A stretch of DNA of 64,000 bases from Rutpela maculata (GCA_936432065.2 OW386291.2:24901821-24965820); one strand, 5' to 3'. Numbered from the stretch's first letter, positions 45,122-56,735 are shown. Program-made: numbers and translations. The notes: generated from the sequence alone by a model not told the origin.

Positions 45122-46058
45122 TGACAATATTGTAGAGGCAGTTAATTGTATTATTTTAGTTTTTGTTTCTTTTTATGAAGAATATAACTGTTAATACACC
45201 ATTAGGTATATTCGAATGTTTTTTCGATACTTATAAAACCTTTATAAGTTAGATTTTGTAAAATATTTTTCCCATCACTAACATTACAGAATACATAAAA
45301 ATACAAAATTTCATAATTTTCTGTTGATGTAATTTTTCCATCCCCTATAACCCACCCCTTTTCGAGAAATAATTTTATTAAATAATTTTATATAAACCTG
45401 AACCTATTTTTGGATCATTAGCTAAGTTTCAGATTTTTGGCCAGATTTGGTCTCTTGCCCCACTGTGCGACGATGCAAATTGTTGGCCGAGGCGTTAGCC
45501 GAGGCCAACAAGCATCGAAGTCCGGGAATGTGCTTTCACACTAAAGTACACATACTCACATACTATTTTTTCTGAAATTACAATCAATATTATTATAAAT
45601 TAGGGAATTTGTATTAATGCATAACATTTCTTCATTACAATATAAGTACTTACTAATAAATGCAATTTTAATGTGAGTTGGTTTGTCTGCGTGTATTTAT
45701 TTACTGTCTAAAATATACATAGAAAAAACGTACGGGAGCACCGTATGGAAACATTCCCGCACGGTTTTATCGATCGTTGCTTGGCAACGCAACTTTTCCA
45801 GTCTGTTTTCTGATAGTTTCTGAACAACGGACTAAAATACTGGAATTGTGCATTTTTCGATCTGAAATCGCGCCGAAAATGTAGGTATTGCCGATTGATT
45901 TCAGGAAAAAAACGATTTCCGAAATGTTTAGGACACAAATGTCATATGACATAATGTCGAAATTGTATTTTTTTAGTATTTATTGAAGCAAAACAAAAAA
46001 TTTTTTTGAAAAATGTCAGTCATTAATATTATTATCTCAATTTGCCATAGTTCTATGC
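45122..46058. other. Non-coding part of the receptor intron
   Basis: Two overlapping frames at 45708-45952 on the - strand are short and match no family; not called genes. Confidence 0.35.
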
Positions 46059-46280
46059 ATAATGACCTCCTGGATCCAAAAATGTAAAAATATACAGGAT
46101 GTTCCATATAGAGGATGATCCAAAGTGGGCATGATTTCCGATGAAACCGGAATCGACAGAAAATTAAAAATTGATTGAATTAATGCATATTTAGCTGTTA
46201 TTTGACGGGCCCAAATTTGAAATTCATATATTGTAAGATTAAGAAGATATAGGGGCGAGCGTTATTTCGTGGTCACCTGG
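46059..46280 (+). mobile_element. Solo terminal repeat related to the 49199-52008 mariner element
   Basis: Shares with the right terminal repeat of that element CCAAAAATGTAAAAATATA-type sequence, the GGTGTTCCAT/GGATGTTCCAT word, a GAAACCGGA word and the end ATAGGGGCGAGCG...CCTGG followed by TA. Diverged by roughly a quarter. No second end is near. Confidence 0.65.
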
Positions 46281-46348
46281 TATAGTGATCATTTTGAAGA
46301 ACTATGAGCGATATTCATTACCCACTGCAAAACATATTTAGTACTTAC

Positions 46349-47212
46349 CATAAACATAAAAATGTAACAGACATTGGAGAGCACTATAATCAATTTTATT
46401 CTGATATCCTGCATTGGCAGAATCACTCCAAATTCTATCAATAGCTGCAAATATTTTACTAATTGTACAGTAATAGCCACAAATATAGAATATAGCACGA
46501 GACCGTAGACTTCATTTGATAGATCAATAGCTTCTGTTATACCATTATAATATTTGATTAACTGTTTCATATCTCTCTTCGTTGACAAGAACACGTCCTC
46601 GTGATCTTTACTACAAGGGCCAATCTTGTTTTTGACATTATCTATTTTTACGCTGAATAATTCGCTACTCCTCAAAATTGTTAATAGATTATGTTTATGA
46701 AGCAAAACGATTATCAATATTATATACAAATTAATATTATCCGTGAGACGAATGAGATTGCCTTCTGTAGATACAAAAAACAGTAAGCCACTTAATACAA
46801 CTACTACATACAAAATGTGTAGAGTAGTAAACGTTTCTCTGATACAATATATATCTTCAGTGGTAATGGTTTTGGATAAAGCTTTTATAGCATCACGCAA
46901 TTTTAAAAACTTCTCCTTTTTTACAAGCGATAGCACTGATATACACGCAATGTTGGTTGTCGTAGTAATTACGTGTACGATAATATCCATAACATAAACT
47001 GTTGTAGTCGCACCATTTGGTAGCATATACCAAAACATGATTTTATACATGGAAAATAATGCTAATATCAAAATTGATGTTATCGCATAATAGTCATTAA
47101 ATTTTTGTTTACGGCATGGGTATATAGCGAAAAATTTTGCTAAAATCACCACAGGCTTGTAACACTTAGGCATTTTTCTATTAAATAAGTTGATTTTCTT
47201 TAACACAAACAT
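46349..47212 (-). CDS. Gustatory receptor, first coding exon
   Basis: Codes residues 1-288 of a 403-residue insect gustatory receptor. ATG at 47212 is chosen (a second Met is at residue 14); the exon ends after a full codon at a GTAAGTAC donor. Membrane spans are seen at about 44-66, 73-95, 128-150, 158-172, 233-263 and 270-288 (six here, the seventh in the other exon). A short N-terminal cytosolic tail with KPVVILAKFFAIYPC matches the family's start. The pattern of spans and the TM6-TNE junction place it in the 7tm_7 family. The apparent open frame past 46349 reads into the intron and is not used. Confidence 0.85.
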
Positions 47213-47756
47213 TCAAGTAGTCATGAATTTGTTTGCTCATCGTCATGCTCCAAAGACTTCTATAATTGCTGACGAATACAATTAAATTATATTTTTATAC
47301 GCTCATTACAGGACCGATGTAAGGGTTAGAATTTTTGTCATGAAACTCTAGCATTTCGGTGTTGCCCTCTCTAAAAATAAGCAATTTTCCTCTGATATGA
47401 TTGTTCATCCTATAAATGAATTTTGTGTAGAAGGCATTATGGAATGTTGCTGTGTCGAGCTTTTGTTACACAAAACTCTTATTGTTGTTGTGTATAGACC
47501 TCCTTCTCGAGATTTTAATACTGTTTTGCATTTATGTAATGGTCTGCTGAATTATCTGTATGAGACCGATAAGTCAATAATTATTTTAATATAAATTTTT
47601 TAAGACATTGCACGAATTTGACACTGTTTAAGGACCTGTTTGTTTGTTTTGATCTGCATATTACTGTTAATTCCCCAATAAGAGTAACCTCGTTATCAAG
47701 TACTTGTTTAGACGATTTTCTAATCACAACTAATATTAGAGACTTTAAAGCTTGTT

Positions 47757-48321
47757 AGTAGGTATGCTTTTAGAGGGCTATTTACTAGTGAAATATTTTT
47801 GTCGAACTCCTTTATACGTTTCCTTAAATATATAAGGAATAAAAACCAGACTGCAACCAACAGCTATTCTCCGGACTAATGCCCCGCCGAGCGCTGAATT
47901 ACGAATTGCAAGCCTGGCCGCGTTAAGTGCAATAACTATGTATTGCCACAAAACGCTAAAAGTTTCGATTTTAATAGACACCAGCCGAAAGACTTATTCC
48001 TACTTAAAGGAGCTCTCGTGCCAGCCACCCCATACCACTTGCAGACTGCAGTTTCGAGTTATTGGTTCTTGTCAGTGCAAGGTAGGTCTGAGATAGCTGG
48101 AACGAGGCATTTGTTCACTTTTGGTACATGACGAGATTTATAAAACCACGACATGCAACAAAAATGGCAGGCTCCATCTAGCGGCCAGGCTTGTAATTCG
48201 TAATTCAGCGCTCGGCGGGGCATTAGTCCGGAGAATAGCTGTTGGTTGCAGTCTTGTTTTTATTCCTTATATATTTAAAGAAACTTATAGAGGAGTTCGA
48301 CAAAAATATTTCACTAGTAAA
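47757..48321. mobile_element. TIR element inserted in the old LINE, 13-bp direct repeats
   Basis: Arms 47781-47925 and 48172-48320 are reverse complements, containing AATGCCCCGCCGAGCGCTGA and CTATTCTCCGGACTA words. The insertion is bracketed by TTTAAAGCTTGTT at 47744-47756 and 48322-48334. The left side carries 24 extra bases before the arm. LINE coding resumes in register beyond it. Superfamily unknown (a 9-13 bp duplication would suggest Mutator-like). Confidence 0.65.
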
Positions 48322-49147
48322 TTTAAAGCTTGTTGTCGATTCATATTTATCCGATCATTATTCTTAATTTCTCTTCATCAAAGTGGAAAAGAGAAGCAAA
48401 ATAGAAACTAGATATGTATATCGCAGAAATTTTAGTACGGAAAATATTTCTCTGTCCTGTAACTACTTGCAGCGTGAGACCTGGCAAGAAGTTATGGCTG
48501 AAAATTGTCCAAATACTGCCGTAGATAACTTTTATAACATAATTTTGTATTATTTTGATGTGTGTTTTCCTATTATTAAGCGTTTTTATATTAACAACAA
48601 AAAAATTAATAAAAATGGGTATATTACACCTGAACTGATTCAACTCAGAAGTCAGTAACTTTATATAGCGATTATCTAAAATAAATAGTAATTATAAAGG
48701 TCATAGTACATACCTAAATAACTTATATCGCTACAAATTAAAAAATGCTGAACAAGCACATCATGATCGTGAAATTTATAATTCAGATAACAAAACCAAA
48801 ACTATGTGAAATATAGTAAAAACAATACAAAGGACAAATTTAGTTTCTCAAGATTTTCGTTTTGTAAAATATGGCAACGAGACCTATAGAAGATGCAGTT
48901 GATAATTTTAACTTGCTATTTTCGAGCGCCACAAATGTAAATGCTTTACATAATTTTGACTACTTATAGAAAATTATGTGCCTAACTCTCTGAAATCAAT
49001 TTAACTATCTCGTTTCAATTAAGGACGATGAACTCCTTATAGATAAATTAAAGTCTTCAAACTTTGGTGGTCATGACAATATTTCTAATATTTTGGTTAA
49101 GAAATGCAAATATGCGCAAGCGGTCCTTTATGTTATATAATAAACCT

Positions 49148-49150
<3 letters not shown>

Positions 49151-49198
<48 letters not shown>
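49151..49198. repeat. (TA)n tract 1
   Basis: 48 bases of TA repeat at the boundary of the old LINE and the mariner element. Confidence 0.95.
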
Positions 49199-49200
<2 letters not shown>

Positions 49201-52006
49201 GGGTGAGTCACGAATTGCGCTCGCCCCGATATCTCCTAAAATATTTGGAATAGAAAATTGAAATATGGAGGGCTTATTACACGACTAAAATGCCATCTTT
49301 TCAATAAAAAATCAAGTTTGGTGCACATCCGGTTTGACCGGAAATGCCCACAACTTTCGATTTTTAAATGGAACACCCTATATATTTTTACATTTTTGGA
49401 ATCTAGAGGAAATTTTGAATACAATACATCCATTTTGGTCACTTTTTGATAAACATTAAAAAGTTTATTAAAAAATCTATTTCTGAATCCAGAGTGCTGT
49501 GGTGCCCAAAACATATTTTAGTTTGTGTGCTACGTTACTATAAAAATACAAAGAGCAATATGATTGCATTACTTAATTGTCTAGAGGCGTTTAAAATTTT
49601 CAAATGTGATTTTTACCAACTAACTCGGTTTTTTTAAATGGGAAGTTAATCGTTCACCAACAATTTTAAATACCTCATTTTCATACGAATCTAATGATAC
49701 CAAAATTTTGAAAATCCGCTCAGAAATATTTGAGATTTCAGCCAAAATACAATGCAACCAAGCTTTCAGAAACATGCGGCTAATAGATAATAGATTAGTG
49801 GGCTTTGGAAACTAAAATGACACATTTCTGTGTAAATCTGGTAACCTAATAACATTGGAAACATCATAGTAGCCATTGAATGTAATAAAACAATATCAGC
49901 TGCCAGACAGACTCGTGTAGTTATAGGCAATCTTGAGCTATCAAACATTTAATAATTGTGAGCGCAAAGAACGTTACAAGTAAGTTTAGCGTAGGTATGT
50001 TGAGGTAAACACAGTTACATCCACAAGGAAATTAGCAATAGAATGCGACATCAGTACGGTTTTCAGAGTTTTATTTAAATGAACATAAATATCGGGCCTA
50101 TAAATAAACAAAAATCAATTCCGTTTGAACAATTAAACTTAAACTAGGTAACAATAGGTATCCATATTAAAATAATTAATATAATTAAACCCTAAATTGA
50201 CATTTATAGATATTGTTCAAAATGGCCACCATTTTTTTCTATACACAATTCGGCTTTGCGTACAGTTGCTTGAATGGCTCTACGCAATTCAGCCGGCGTT
50301 AGTTCATTAAGAGCCCCGTACAACTTTATTTTGCAGCTCTTCACGGGTATTTGAAGAAGTTTGATAAACTTTATTTTTGAGAGTGCCCCATACATAATAG
50401 TCGAGGGGTGTTAAGTCAGGTGACCTAGGAGGCCATCTGATATGACCTTGATTTGCGATAAGGCGTTCACCATACAAGTTGTTTAAATATTCCATCACTC
50501 TTCTGGAATTATGTGGGGGAGCACCATCTTGTTGGAAAAACAGATTTTGTAAATAGGCAAGAGGAAGTAAGTCAAGAAATTCTGCTGTCTGGTTTTGTAA
50601 AAAGAATAAATATCGTTCGCCAGTAAGTGTTCCATCAAAAAATATGGGTCCAATTATTCGATCTCCAAGTACTCCAAGCCAAATCTTTCCTGAATATTCC
50701 CCCGCCCTACCAACCTCGGATTTTCTTGAGCCCAGTACCTAGTATTATTTCTGTTAAACATACCTTGATTCGTAAATCTACTTTCATCTGAATATAAAAT
50801 ATGAAAAGGAAAACCTGGGTTTTGTTGTACTGCATTTAAGAACCAGTTGCAATATACTAGCCTCCTGTCGTTATCATCTCCATAAAGATGTTGGTGTATT
50901 TGGGATTTATAAGACCGAAACTTATGTTTCTTTAAAATTCTGCAAACCGAAGACTGACTAATGTCGCATTCCGTTGCCAATTCCCTTGTTGATGTTGTTG
51001 GGTGTACCATCACAAATCCTAATACATCAATTTCTTTGTCCTCACTTACAATAAATGTTTGATGTTAATCTTGTTGATCGGGATCGTTTCTTAATTTTTG
51101 TTCCACTCTGGCAAACAAGTGTCTGCTTGGAGCACGTCTGTTGGGATATCGTTGCTGATACAGTCCTGCAGCTGCAGTTCAATTTTTGTGACACTCTCCA
51201 TATATCAGTAACGTATCGACCTTTTCATTTCTACTAAAATTATTCATTTTCTTTAATTTTTAATCAAAGAGATTTCCGCAACGCTTTATTTTTTATCTGT
51301 CTGGCAGCTGATATTGTTTTATTACATTCAATGGCTACTATGATGTTTCCAATGTTATTAGGTTACCAGATTTACACAGAAATGTGTCATTTTAGTTTCC
51401 AAAGCCCACTAATCTATTATCTATTAGCCGCATGTTTCTGAAAGCTTGGTTGCATTGTATTTTGGCTGAAATCTCAAATATTTCTGAGCGGATTTTCAAA
51501 ATTTTGGTATCATTAGATTCGTATGAAAATGAGGTATTTAAAATTGTTGGTGAACGATTAACTTCCCATTTAAAAAAACCGAGTTAGTGGGTAAAAATCA
51601 CATTTGAAAATTTTAAACGCCTCTAGACAATTAAGTAATGCAATCATATTGCTCTTTGTATTTTTATAGTAACGTAGCACACAAACTAAAATATGTTTTG
51701 GGCACCACAGCACTCTGGATTCAGAAATAGATTTTTTAATAAACTTTTTAATGTTTATCAAAAAGTGACCAAAATGGATGTATTGTATTCAAAATTTCTT
51801 CTAGATTCCAAAAATGTAACAATATATAGGGTGTTCCATTTAAAAATCGAAAGTTGTGGGCATTTCCGGTCAAACCGGATGTGCACCAAACTTGATTTTT
51901 TATTGAAAAGATGGCATTTTAGTTGTGTAATAAGCCCTCCACATTTCAATTTTGTATTCCAAATATTTTAGGAGATATCGGGGCGAGCGCAATTCGTGAC
52001 TCACCC

Positions 52007-52008
<2 letters not shown>
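49199..52008 (-). mobile_element. Mariner-type element with 713-bp terminal inverted repeats
   Basis: Left TIR 49199-49911 and right TIR 51296-52008, both 713 bp and about 97 percent alike, ends CCGGGTGAGTCACGAATTGC. It sits in a TA tract, so the TA duplication cannot be counted but is expected. The 1.4-kb centre codes a frameshifted IS630/mariner transposase on the - strand. Very long TIRs with a DD41D transposase set it apart from classical 1.3-kb mariners. The frames in the TIRs are mirror images, not genes. Confidence 0.92.
50201..51046 (-). pseudogene. Mariner-superfamily transposase, DD41D, two frameshifts
   Basis: The enzyme cuts and pastes the 49199-52008 element. On the - strand a helix-turn-helix (STRELATECDISQSSVCRIL) is followed by LYSDESRF with the first catalytic D. 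Near 50685 the frame shifts and continues as GVLGDRIIGPIFFDG to FQQDGAPPHNSRR (second D) and SPDLTPLDYYVWG (third D). There are 41 residues between the last two acids: DD41D. A second shift near 50330 leads to the tail ELTPAELRRAIQATVRKAEL and GGHFEQYL. The N-terminal first helix-turn-helix seems to be missing. Inactive. Confidence 0.88.

Positions 52009-52055
<47 letters not shown>
52009..52055. repeat. (TA)n tract 2
   Basis: TA repeat between the mariner element and the 52056-52248 segment. Confidence 0.95.
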
Positions 52056-52061
<6 letters not shown>

Positions 52062-52247
52062 TCTTAGGTTTTCGCGGGTGCTAAATGAAAGGTTGTTGTG
52101 CTTCCGGGTGTTTTCCCGCGTAGTTGACGGGCTCCTGCTGGGGCCACGGTTGTCTAAACGACGTTTCGGCAGAATCCCATCTGCCATCTTCAGGTTCTCG
52201 CTGAAAGCTGCCTACTGCTGCTCCTCGTTGCTCGAACTGAACTGTCA

Positions 52248-52248
<1 letters not shown>
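52056..52248 (-). mobile_element. Possible Penelope-like element scrap between TA tracts
   Basis: A 193-bp GC-rich segment bounded by (TA)n on both sides. On the - strand it holds CTGAAGATGGCAG...CTGCCGAAACGTC, a word order typical of Penelope-like element ends and hammerhead-type cores. Penelope-like elements are known to favour (TA)n insertion sites. No GIY-YIG or RT coding is left, so the label is tentative. Confidence 0.4.
52152..52193 (-). ncRNA. Hammerhead-ribozyme-like core, probably incomplete
   Basis: On the - strand: CTGAAGA (fits CUGANGA) at 52193-52187, a perfect stem II GGCAG/CTGCC with an 8-base loop (52185-52168), then GAAA at 52167-52164 and a short GTC...GAC stem III candidate. 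A UH cleavage site and stem I pairing are not evident, so it may be a remnant. Confidence 0.35.

Positions 52249-52328
<80 letters not shown>
52249..52328. repeat. (TA)n tract 3
   Basis: 80 bases of TA repeat before the LINE resumes. Confidence 0.95.
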
Positions 52329-52331
<3 letters not shown>

Positions 52332-52844
52332 TTAAAAGAGCCATAGTCTCTAAATTATACAAGAAGGGAAATCCAAATGACTATAATAATTATAGAGCCA
52401 TTAGTCTACTATGCAGTTTCTCTAAAATTTTAGAACTTTATGTCAAGGAGCAATTATCAGAAATCATTAAAGCTTTAGACAACAAGAAATCAGTTATGGG
52501 TCTTTTCGTAGACTTCTCACGAGCTTTTGATTTGGTAGACCACCAGCTGCTTAAGGCCAAACTAGCATGATACGGTATTCGAGGAACTGCTTTACAAATA
52601 TTTTCCTCCTATCAGAGCTGGGCAAATACTTTGAAAAAGTATTAAATATTAAATACTAAATACTTTCAGAAAATTGAAAGTATTTAAATATTAAGTATTT
52701 TCAAAAGATAAAAGTATTTAAATAATAAATAACAAAAATAATTAAATAGTTTAAACTTAGTATTTAAATACCTTCTGAATATTTAAATACTTTGATAACA
52801 TTGAAATATTTTGAAGCATAGTTAAGTGTAATAAAAATAGCCTT

Positions 52845-52935
52845 TAATGGCTAAAGGCTTCGCCAAATTATATTTTCTGTTTTTGTAGAAATCAATAAAG
52901 ACTTAATATTATCATTATCATTATTATTATTATAT
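52845..52935 (+). mobile_element. Short LINE 3' end with ATT tail inside the hAT-like element
   Basis: GGCTAAAGGCTTCGCC followed by AATCAATAAAGACTTAATAT and (TCATTA/ATT)n. It looks like a heavily 5'-truncated retroposon. Confidence 0.5.
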
Positions 52936-53165
52936 TAAATACTATTTGACTATTTGAGGTGTCAAAATTTTAGGTTTCATGACTTTCATGAACTTCTACA
53001 ACACTATTTTAATACCTCTATACTTAATCAGTTCTAGCTGGGTATTGGACTTTTACTTATCCGTAGAGCTAGGACCTTTGCGTCTTCTGCAAATACCCAA
53101 ATAAACAACAGAGACTATAGCACTAGTTCAACTGCTCTCTGTCACACTCACAAAACATATACATG

Positions 53166-53490
53166 CAAAGTGAGAGGGAAACATGCATTTATTTTCGGTT
53201 TATTGTAAATATTTAAAAAATCATAAATGGTATAATCCTTAAAATAGTTTCAAATACTCCCCATTGCTCTAAGGAATACAACCATATACAGTTTTTATCA
53301 TGAACTTTGTATATAGTTAAATGCCATACTTTAATAATGAAATTAGGAACTATTTTCATTGACAAACTACGATATTCAAGTTCAACAGAAATTTACAATA
53401 AAAAAAAATATATATATAGTTGTATTCGTTAGAACAATAGCAATTATTTAAAACAGTTTTAAAGATTATAGTATATTTGGTTATTTATAA
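53166..53490 (-). repeat. MITE of the 20552-20886 family, left part
   Basis: Reverse copy of 20552-20886: starts GCAAAGTGAGAGGGAAAC and includes GTTGTATTCGTTAGAAC and CAATGGGGAGTATTTGAAAC on the corresponding strand. Its right end is displaced to 56997-57065 by the LINE insertion. Confidence 0.75.
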
Positions 53491-53525
53491 TAAAAAATTT
53501 TGAGAAATTCTCAAACATTTTCCTG

Positions 53526-54914
53526 ATGTATTATAATAAAACCTGCCCCGTGACTCAGTTTAATAAGAAAGAAACAACTTATCCATGGTTTATGAGCGAC
53601 TTGACAAAGACAAGGGAGAATCTATCACATACCTACAATATGTATTGCATCTCTAGGAATCTCCAACTACAAAAATTGTATAAAAAACAAAAGAACAACT
53701 ATAGAAAACTTATAAATAAGGCAAGAAGAGATTATATTAGTAATAAAATTAACGGTGCAACGAATAAAGCCAAACAGGTATGGACAGAAGTTAATAATAA
53801 ACTAGGACGTAAAGAAAAAAACACCTACATAGAAAGAATTCACTACAATGATAATTTCACATCTAATCCCCATGACATCACCAACTGCTTTGGCAAGTAT
53901 TTCTCTGAGAGTATTCACACCAAGTTACATTCTCACTTTGACGATGATAAATCCCAGTCTTGAACAACAGGTGAAATAATTCCACATTCAATTTTCTGTG
54001 AACCAGTAACCTGTGAAGAGGTATTAAGTGTAATAAAAAACTTAAAAAATTCTTGTTCATATGAATATGATGAAGTGCTGGTGAGTGTAATAAAAGCCGT
54101 TGGTGAATCAATAGCTAAACCCCTAACAATTTTAATAAACGTGTCAAAAGGTGAATTTCCTGACATCTTAGACGGCACATCGATGGCTATAGCAGAACCA
54201 TCACTAGAACAACTGCAGAGATCAATAGGCACTATCGTGGATGACATGGCAGGATGGTGCCGAAAAAATAGCCTTATGTTAAATTCAGAGAAAATAAAAT
54301 GCATTTACTTTAACAGAAACATACAATTTCCTGCAGAGCTATGTAACATGTCTCTTGTTAAGAGCACAAAATTTCTTGGTGTCAGTGTTGACCACAAAAT
54401 GTGCTGGGAAATACATATTGATGTAGTTGCAAAGAAATTAAGTAGTGCTTTTTTTGCTATCATGCAACTCAGATATGATCTGCACTCTGAAATAATGATG
54501 CAGGTTTATTATGCGCTTGCATATTCAGCTATGTCATATCATGTCGAATTATGGGGAAGCGCAGTGGGCGTAAATAGAGTATTCCTAGCCCAAAAAGGAA
54601 TTGTACGTCTTATCTATAATAAGAAAAGACGTGAATCTTGCCGGGACTTATTTATAAACAACGGAATTCTCATATTCTATTGCATATACATTCTCAAGTG
54701 TTCACTCTATGTCAAAAACAATCTTAACCTTTTTGAGGAAAATGGCTCAAACCATAATTACTCAACCAGGTTTCGAAACGCTCTTCAAAATGAAATGCAT
54801 AAGACAGCAGCTTATGAAAGATTTGCACACTACAAATGTATACAAATTTACAATCATCTACCAAATGAATTTAAAATCTGTTCATCTGCAAGTAAATTTA
54901 AAACCGCTGCCTAA
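53526..54914 (+). pseudogene. LINE ORF2 remnant with the RT core deleted
   Basis: 53526-53962 encodes the linker between endonuclease and RT (PWFMSDLTKTRENLSHTY, KLINKARRDYISNKI). A stop and a frame change follow, then 54075-54914 encodes an RT end: DDMAGWCRKNSLMLNSEK, KFLGVSVDHKMCWEIH (the family's FLG----- -W--H), YYALAYSAMSYHVELWGS and a C-terminal NHLPNEFK region. The part with fingers, palm and YADD is missing: the frame passes from ILINVSKGEFPDIL to AIAEPSLEQLQRSI, showing an internal deletion. Confidence 0.8.
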
Positions 54915-55014
54915 GGAATCACTACTTCCACATCAAGACTTCATATCTAAGTCTCTTACAACGAAAATACTATATTTGTACTCCACTAAGTGGAAATAAT
55001 TGTTTATGGAACTT

Positions 55015-56735
55015 TAATAGTATAATATTTGGAATCGTGTACCCCAAAAACCCATAAAATGAAATGCCCCATCAGTAGTAGGGGTGGTGATTCTTGATGA
55101 CTGGTTCCTGTATACACACTAAATCACAATATTTTTTTCACCCCCTTCAATAATGAGGTGGGGGTTGTAATAGAGGTCGCTATTGCCAAAAATATTTTTG
55201 AGACCTTAGCTCCTCTTATATTTACTAAATACCAATTTCACGCACTTCTAATTGCTTGATTTGCCTATTTGCCTATTTACCCCCATTTACCTTCAACTCT
55301 GCAACGGAATAAGATCGATATATAATCTAGTTCCAGATCTCGTTAAAATACATACGTGTGCCATATTTTTAAGTTATTGTCTTAAACGGTTCCAGAGTAA
55401 TCGTGAGCACCAAAAAAGATACAAGACTAACAGACAGACCGACGCGATAGACAAATTTATTTTATTTAAACTTAAAATATTGAGGTTTCATAACATTCTA
55501 AGCCTATTCGTACAATGAAAGTTTTCAAACATTTTTCTTGCGTTAGTGTACTTCAACTGGATGTAGAAGTAATACGCAGAAAATAGCATGAAGATATAAA
55601 AAATCATTCTGTGCCGTGGACTACAGGATAGAAGTAGAGCCTCTATGTCAAGCGTTTTTCTCAATAAAACGCATACGCCTACTACGCATCCATACTACCC
55701 GAGGTAACCCACTGTTTATCCAATTTACTAGAGGAAAGCCACTACGCATTCATACTTCTTGAAGAAACCCACTGCGCATCCATTTTACTCGAGAAAATCT
55801 ACTGCGCATCCATACCACTTGAGGTAACCTACTGCGCATCAATGGTATTCAAGGAAAGCCACTGCGCGTCCATAATACTCGGGGAAACCTACTGCGCATC
55901 CATACTACTTGAGGTAACCTACTGCGCATCTATAGTATTCTAGAAAAGCCTCTGCGCATCCTAAATACTCGAAGAAACCTACTGCGCATCCATAATACTA
56001 GAGGTAACCTACTGCGCATCGATGGTACTCGAGAAAAGCTACTACGCATCCATAATACTCTGGGAAACCTACTGCGCATCCATATTACTCGAAGTAACTT
56101 TATAACGTGATATTTGAAATTACCTACCCCAAAAACCTATAAAACGATATGTCACATCGATAGTGGGAGTTGGGTTGGTGGTAGAGAGTTGGGGCTGGGG
56201 GTGGATTAAGTAAAAAAAAATTGAGGCCATAGGTTCTTGTATACACGTAAAATTACAATTTTATTTTTTTTCACCCCCTTTAATAATGGGGTGGGGGTAG
56301 TAATGGGGGTGGCTAATGTCAAAATTTTTTTTGAGACCTTAGCTTCTCTTATATATACTAAATACCAATTTTATGGACTCTTACCTGCTTGATTTACCTA
56401 TTTACCCCAAATTTACCCCAATTTACCCCCAACCCTTCGACGGAACCAGATGAAAATATAATCTAGTTCTAGATCTCGTTAAAGTACATATGTGTACCAA
56501 ATTTCAAGTCAATATCTCAAACGGTTCCTGAGTAAACGTGCGCACAAAAAAAGTTACAGACAGACAGACCGACAGACAGACCGACAGACAGACAGACCGA
56601 CAGACAGAAATTTTTTTTTCGCTCAAACTTTAAATCTCGATGTTTCATGACATTCTAAGCCTATTTGAACAATAAAAATTTTTTAAAATTTTTTTGTCGT
56701 TACTATACTTCCACTGGATGTGGAAGTAAAAATGA
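55015..56735 (+). repeat. 1.1-kb tandem duplication around a minisatellite
   Basis: Blocks 55015-55580 and 56100-56735 are about 75 percent alike, including CCCCCAAAAACCYATAAAAYG, CACCCCCTTYAATAATGRGG, AAACGGTTCC and an (ACAG)n stretch with ACAGACAGACCGACAGACAG. Each ends in a near-palindromic TACTTCCACTGGATGTGGAAGTA-like hairpin (arms TACTTCNAC/GTNGAAGTA; 55547 and 56707). Confidence 0.7.
55681..56100 (+). repeat. Minisatellite, 14 units of exactly 30 bp, 90-bp higher order
   Basis: The units follow ACTGCGCATCCATACTACTTGAGG-like sequence (consensus head ACTGCGCATCCAT). Unit ends cycle GGTAACC, GAAAGCC, GAAACCY with a period of three units, apart from unit 4. All units are 30 bp with no indels. 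Confidence 0.92.

Larger units (their letters stand above)
42980..46348 (-). other. Intron of the gustatory receptor gene, 3.4 kb
   Basis: The donor GTAAGT (at 46348 on the - strand) follows a complete codon; the acceptor TTTTGTAG precedes 42979. It holds the CRE-rich MITE 43048-43940, a tRNA-like SINE, a further MITE and a solo mariner end. Confidence 0.8.

Noticed and set aside
46289..46348. Extension of the receptor first exon beyond the donor
   Set aside because: GTAAGTAC is a strong donor and the in-phase next exon restores the family pattern; the extra residues do not match the family.
49236..51971. Two 92-residue frames (49236-49514 - and 51693-51971 +) that look like a conserved protein pair
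   Set aside because: They are the same sequence in the two terminal inverted repeats of the mariner element; non-coding.
52054..52362. Frames with long Ile-Tyr repeats
   Set aside because: Translations of (TA)n tracts.
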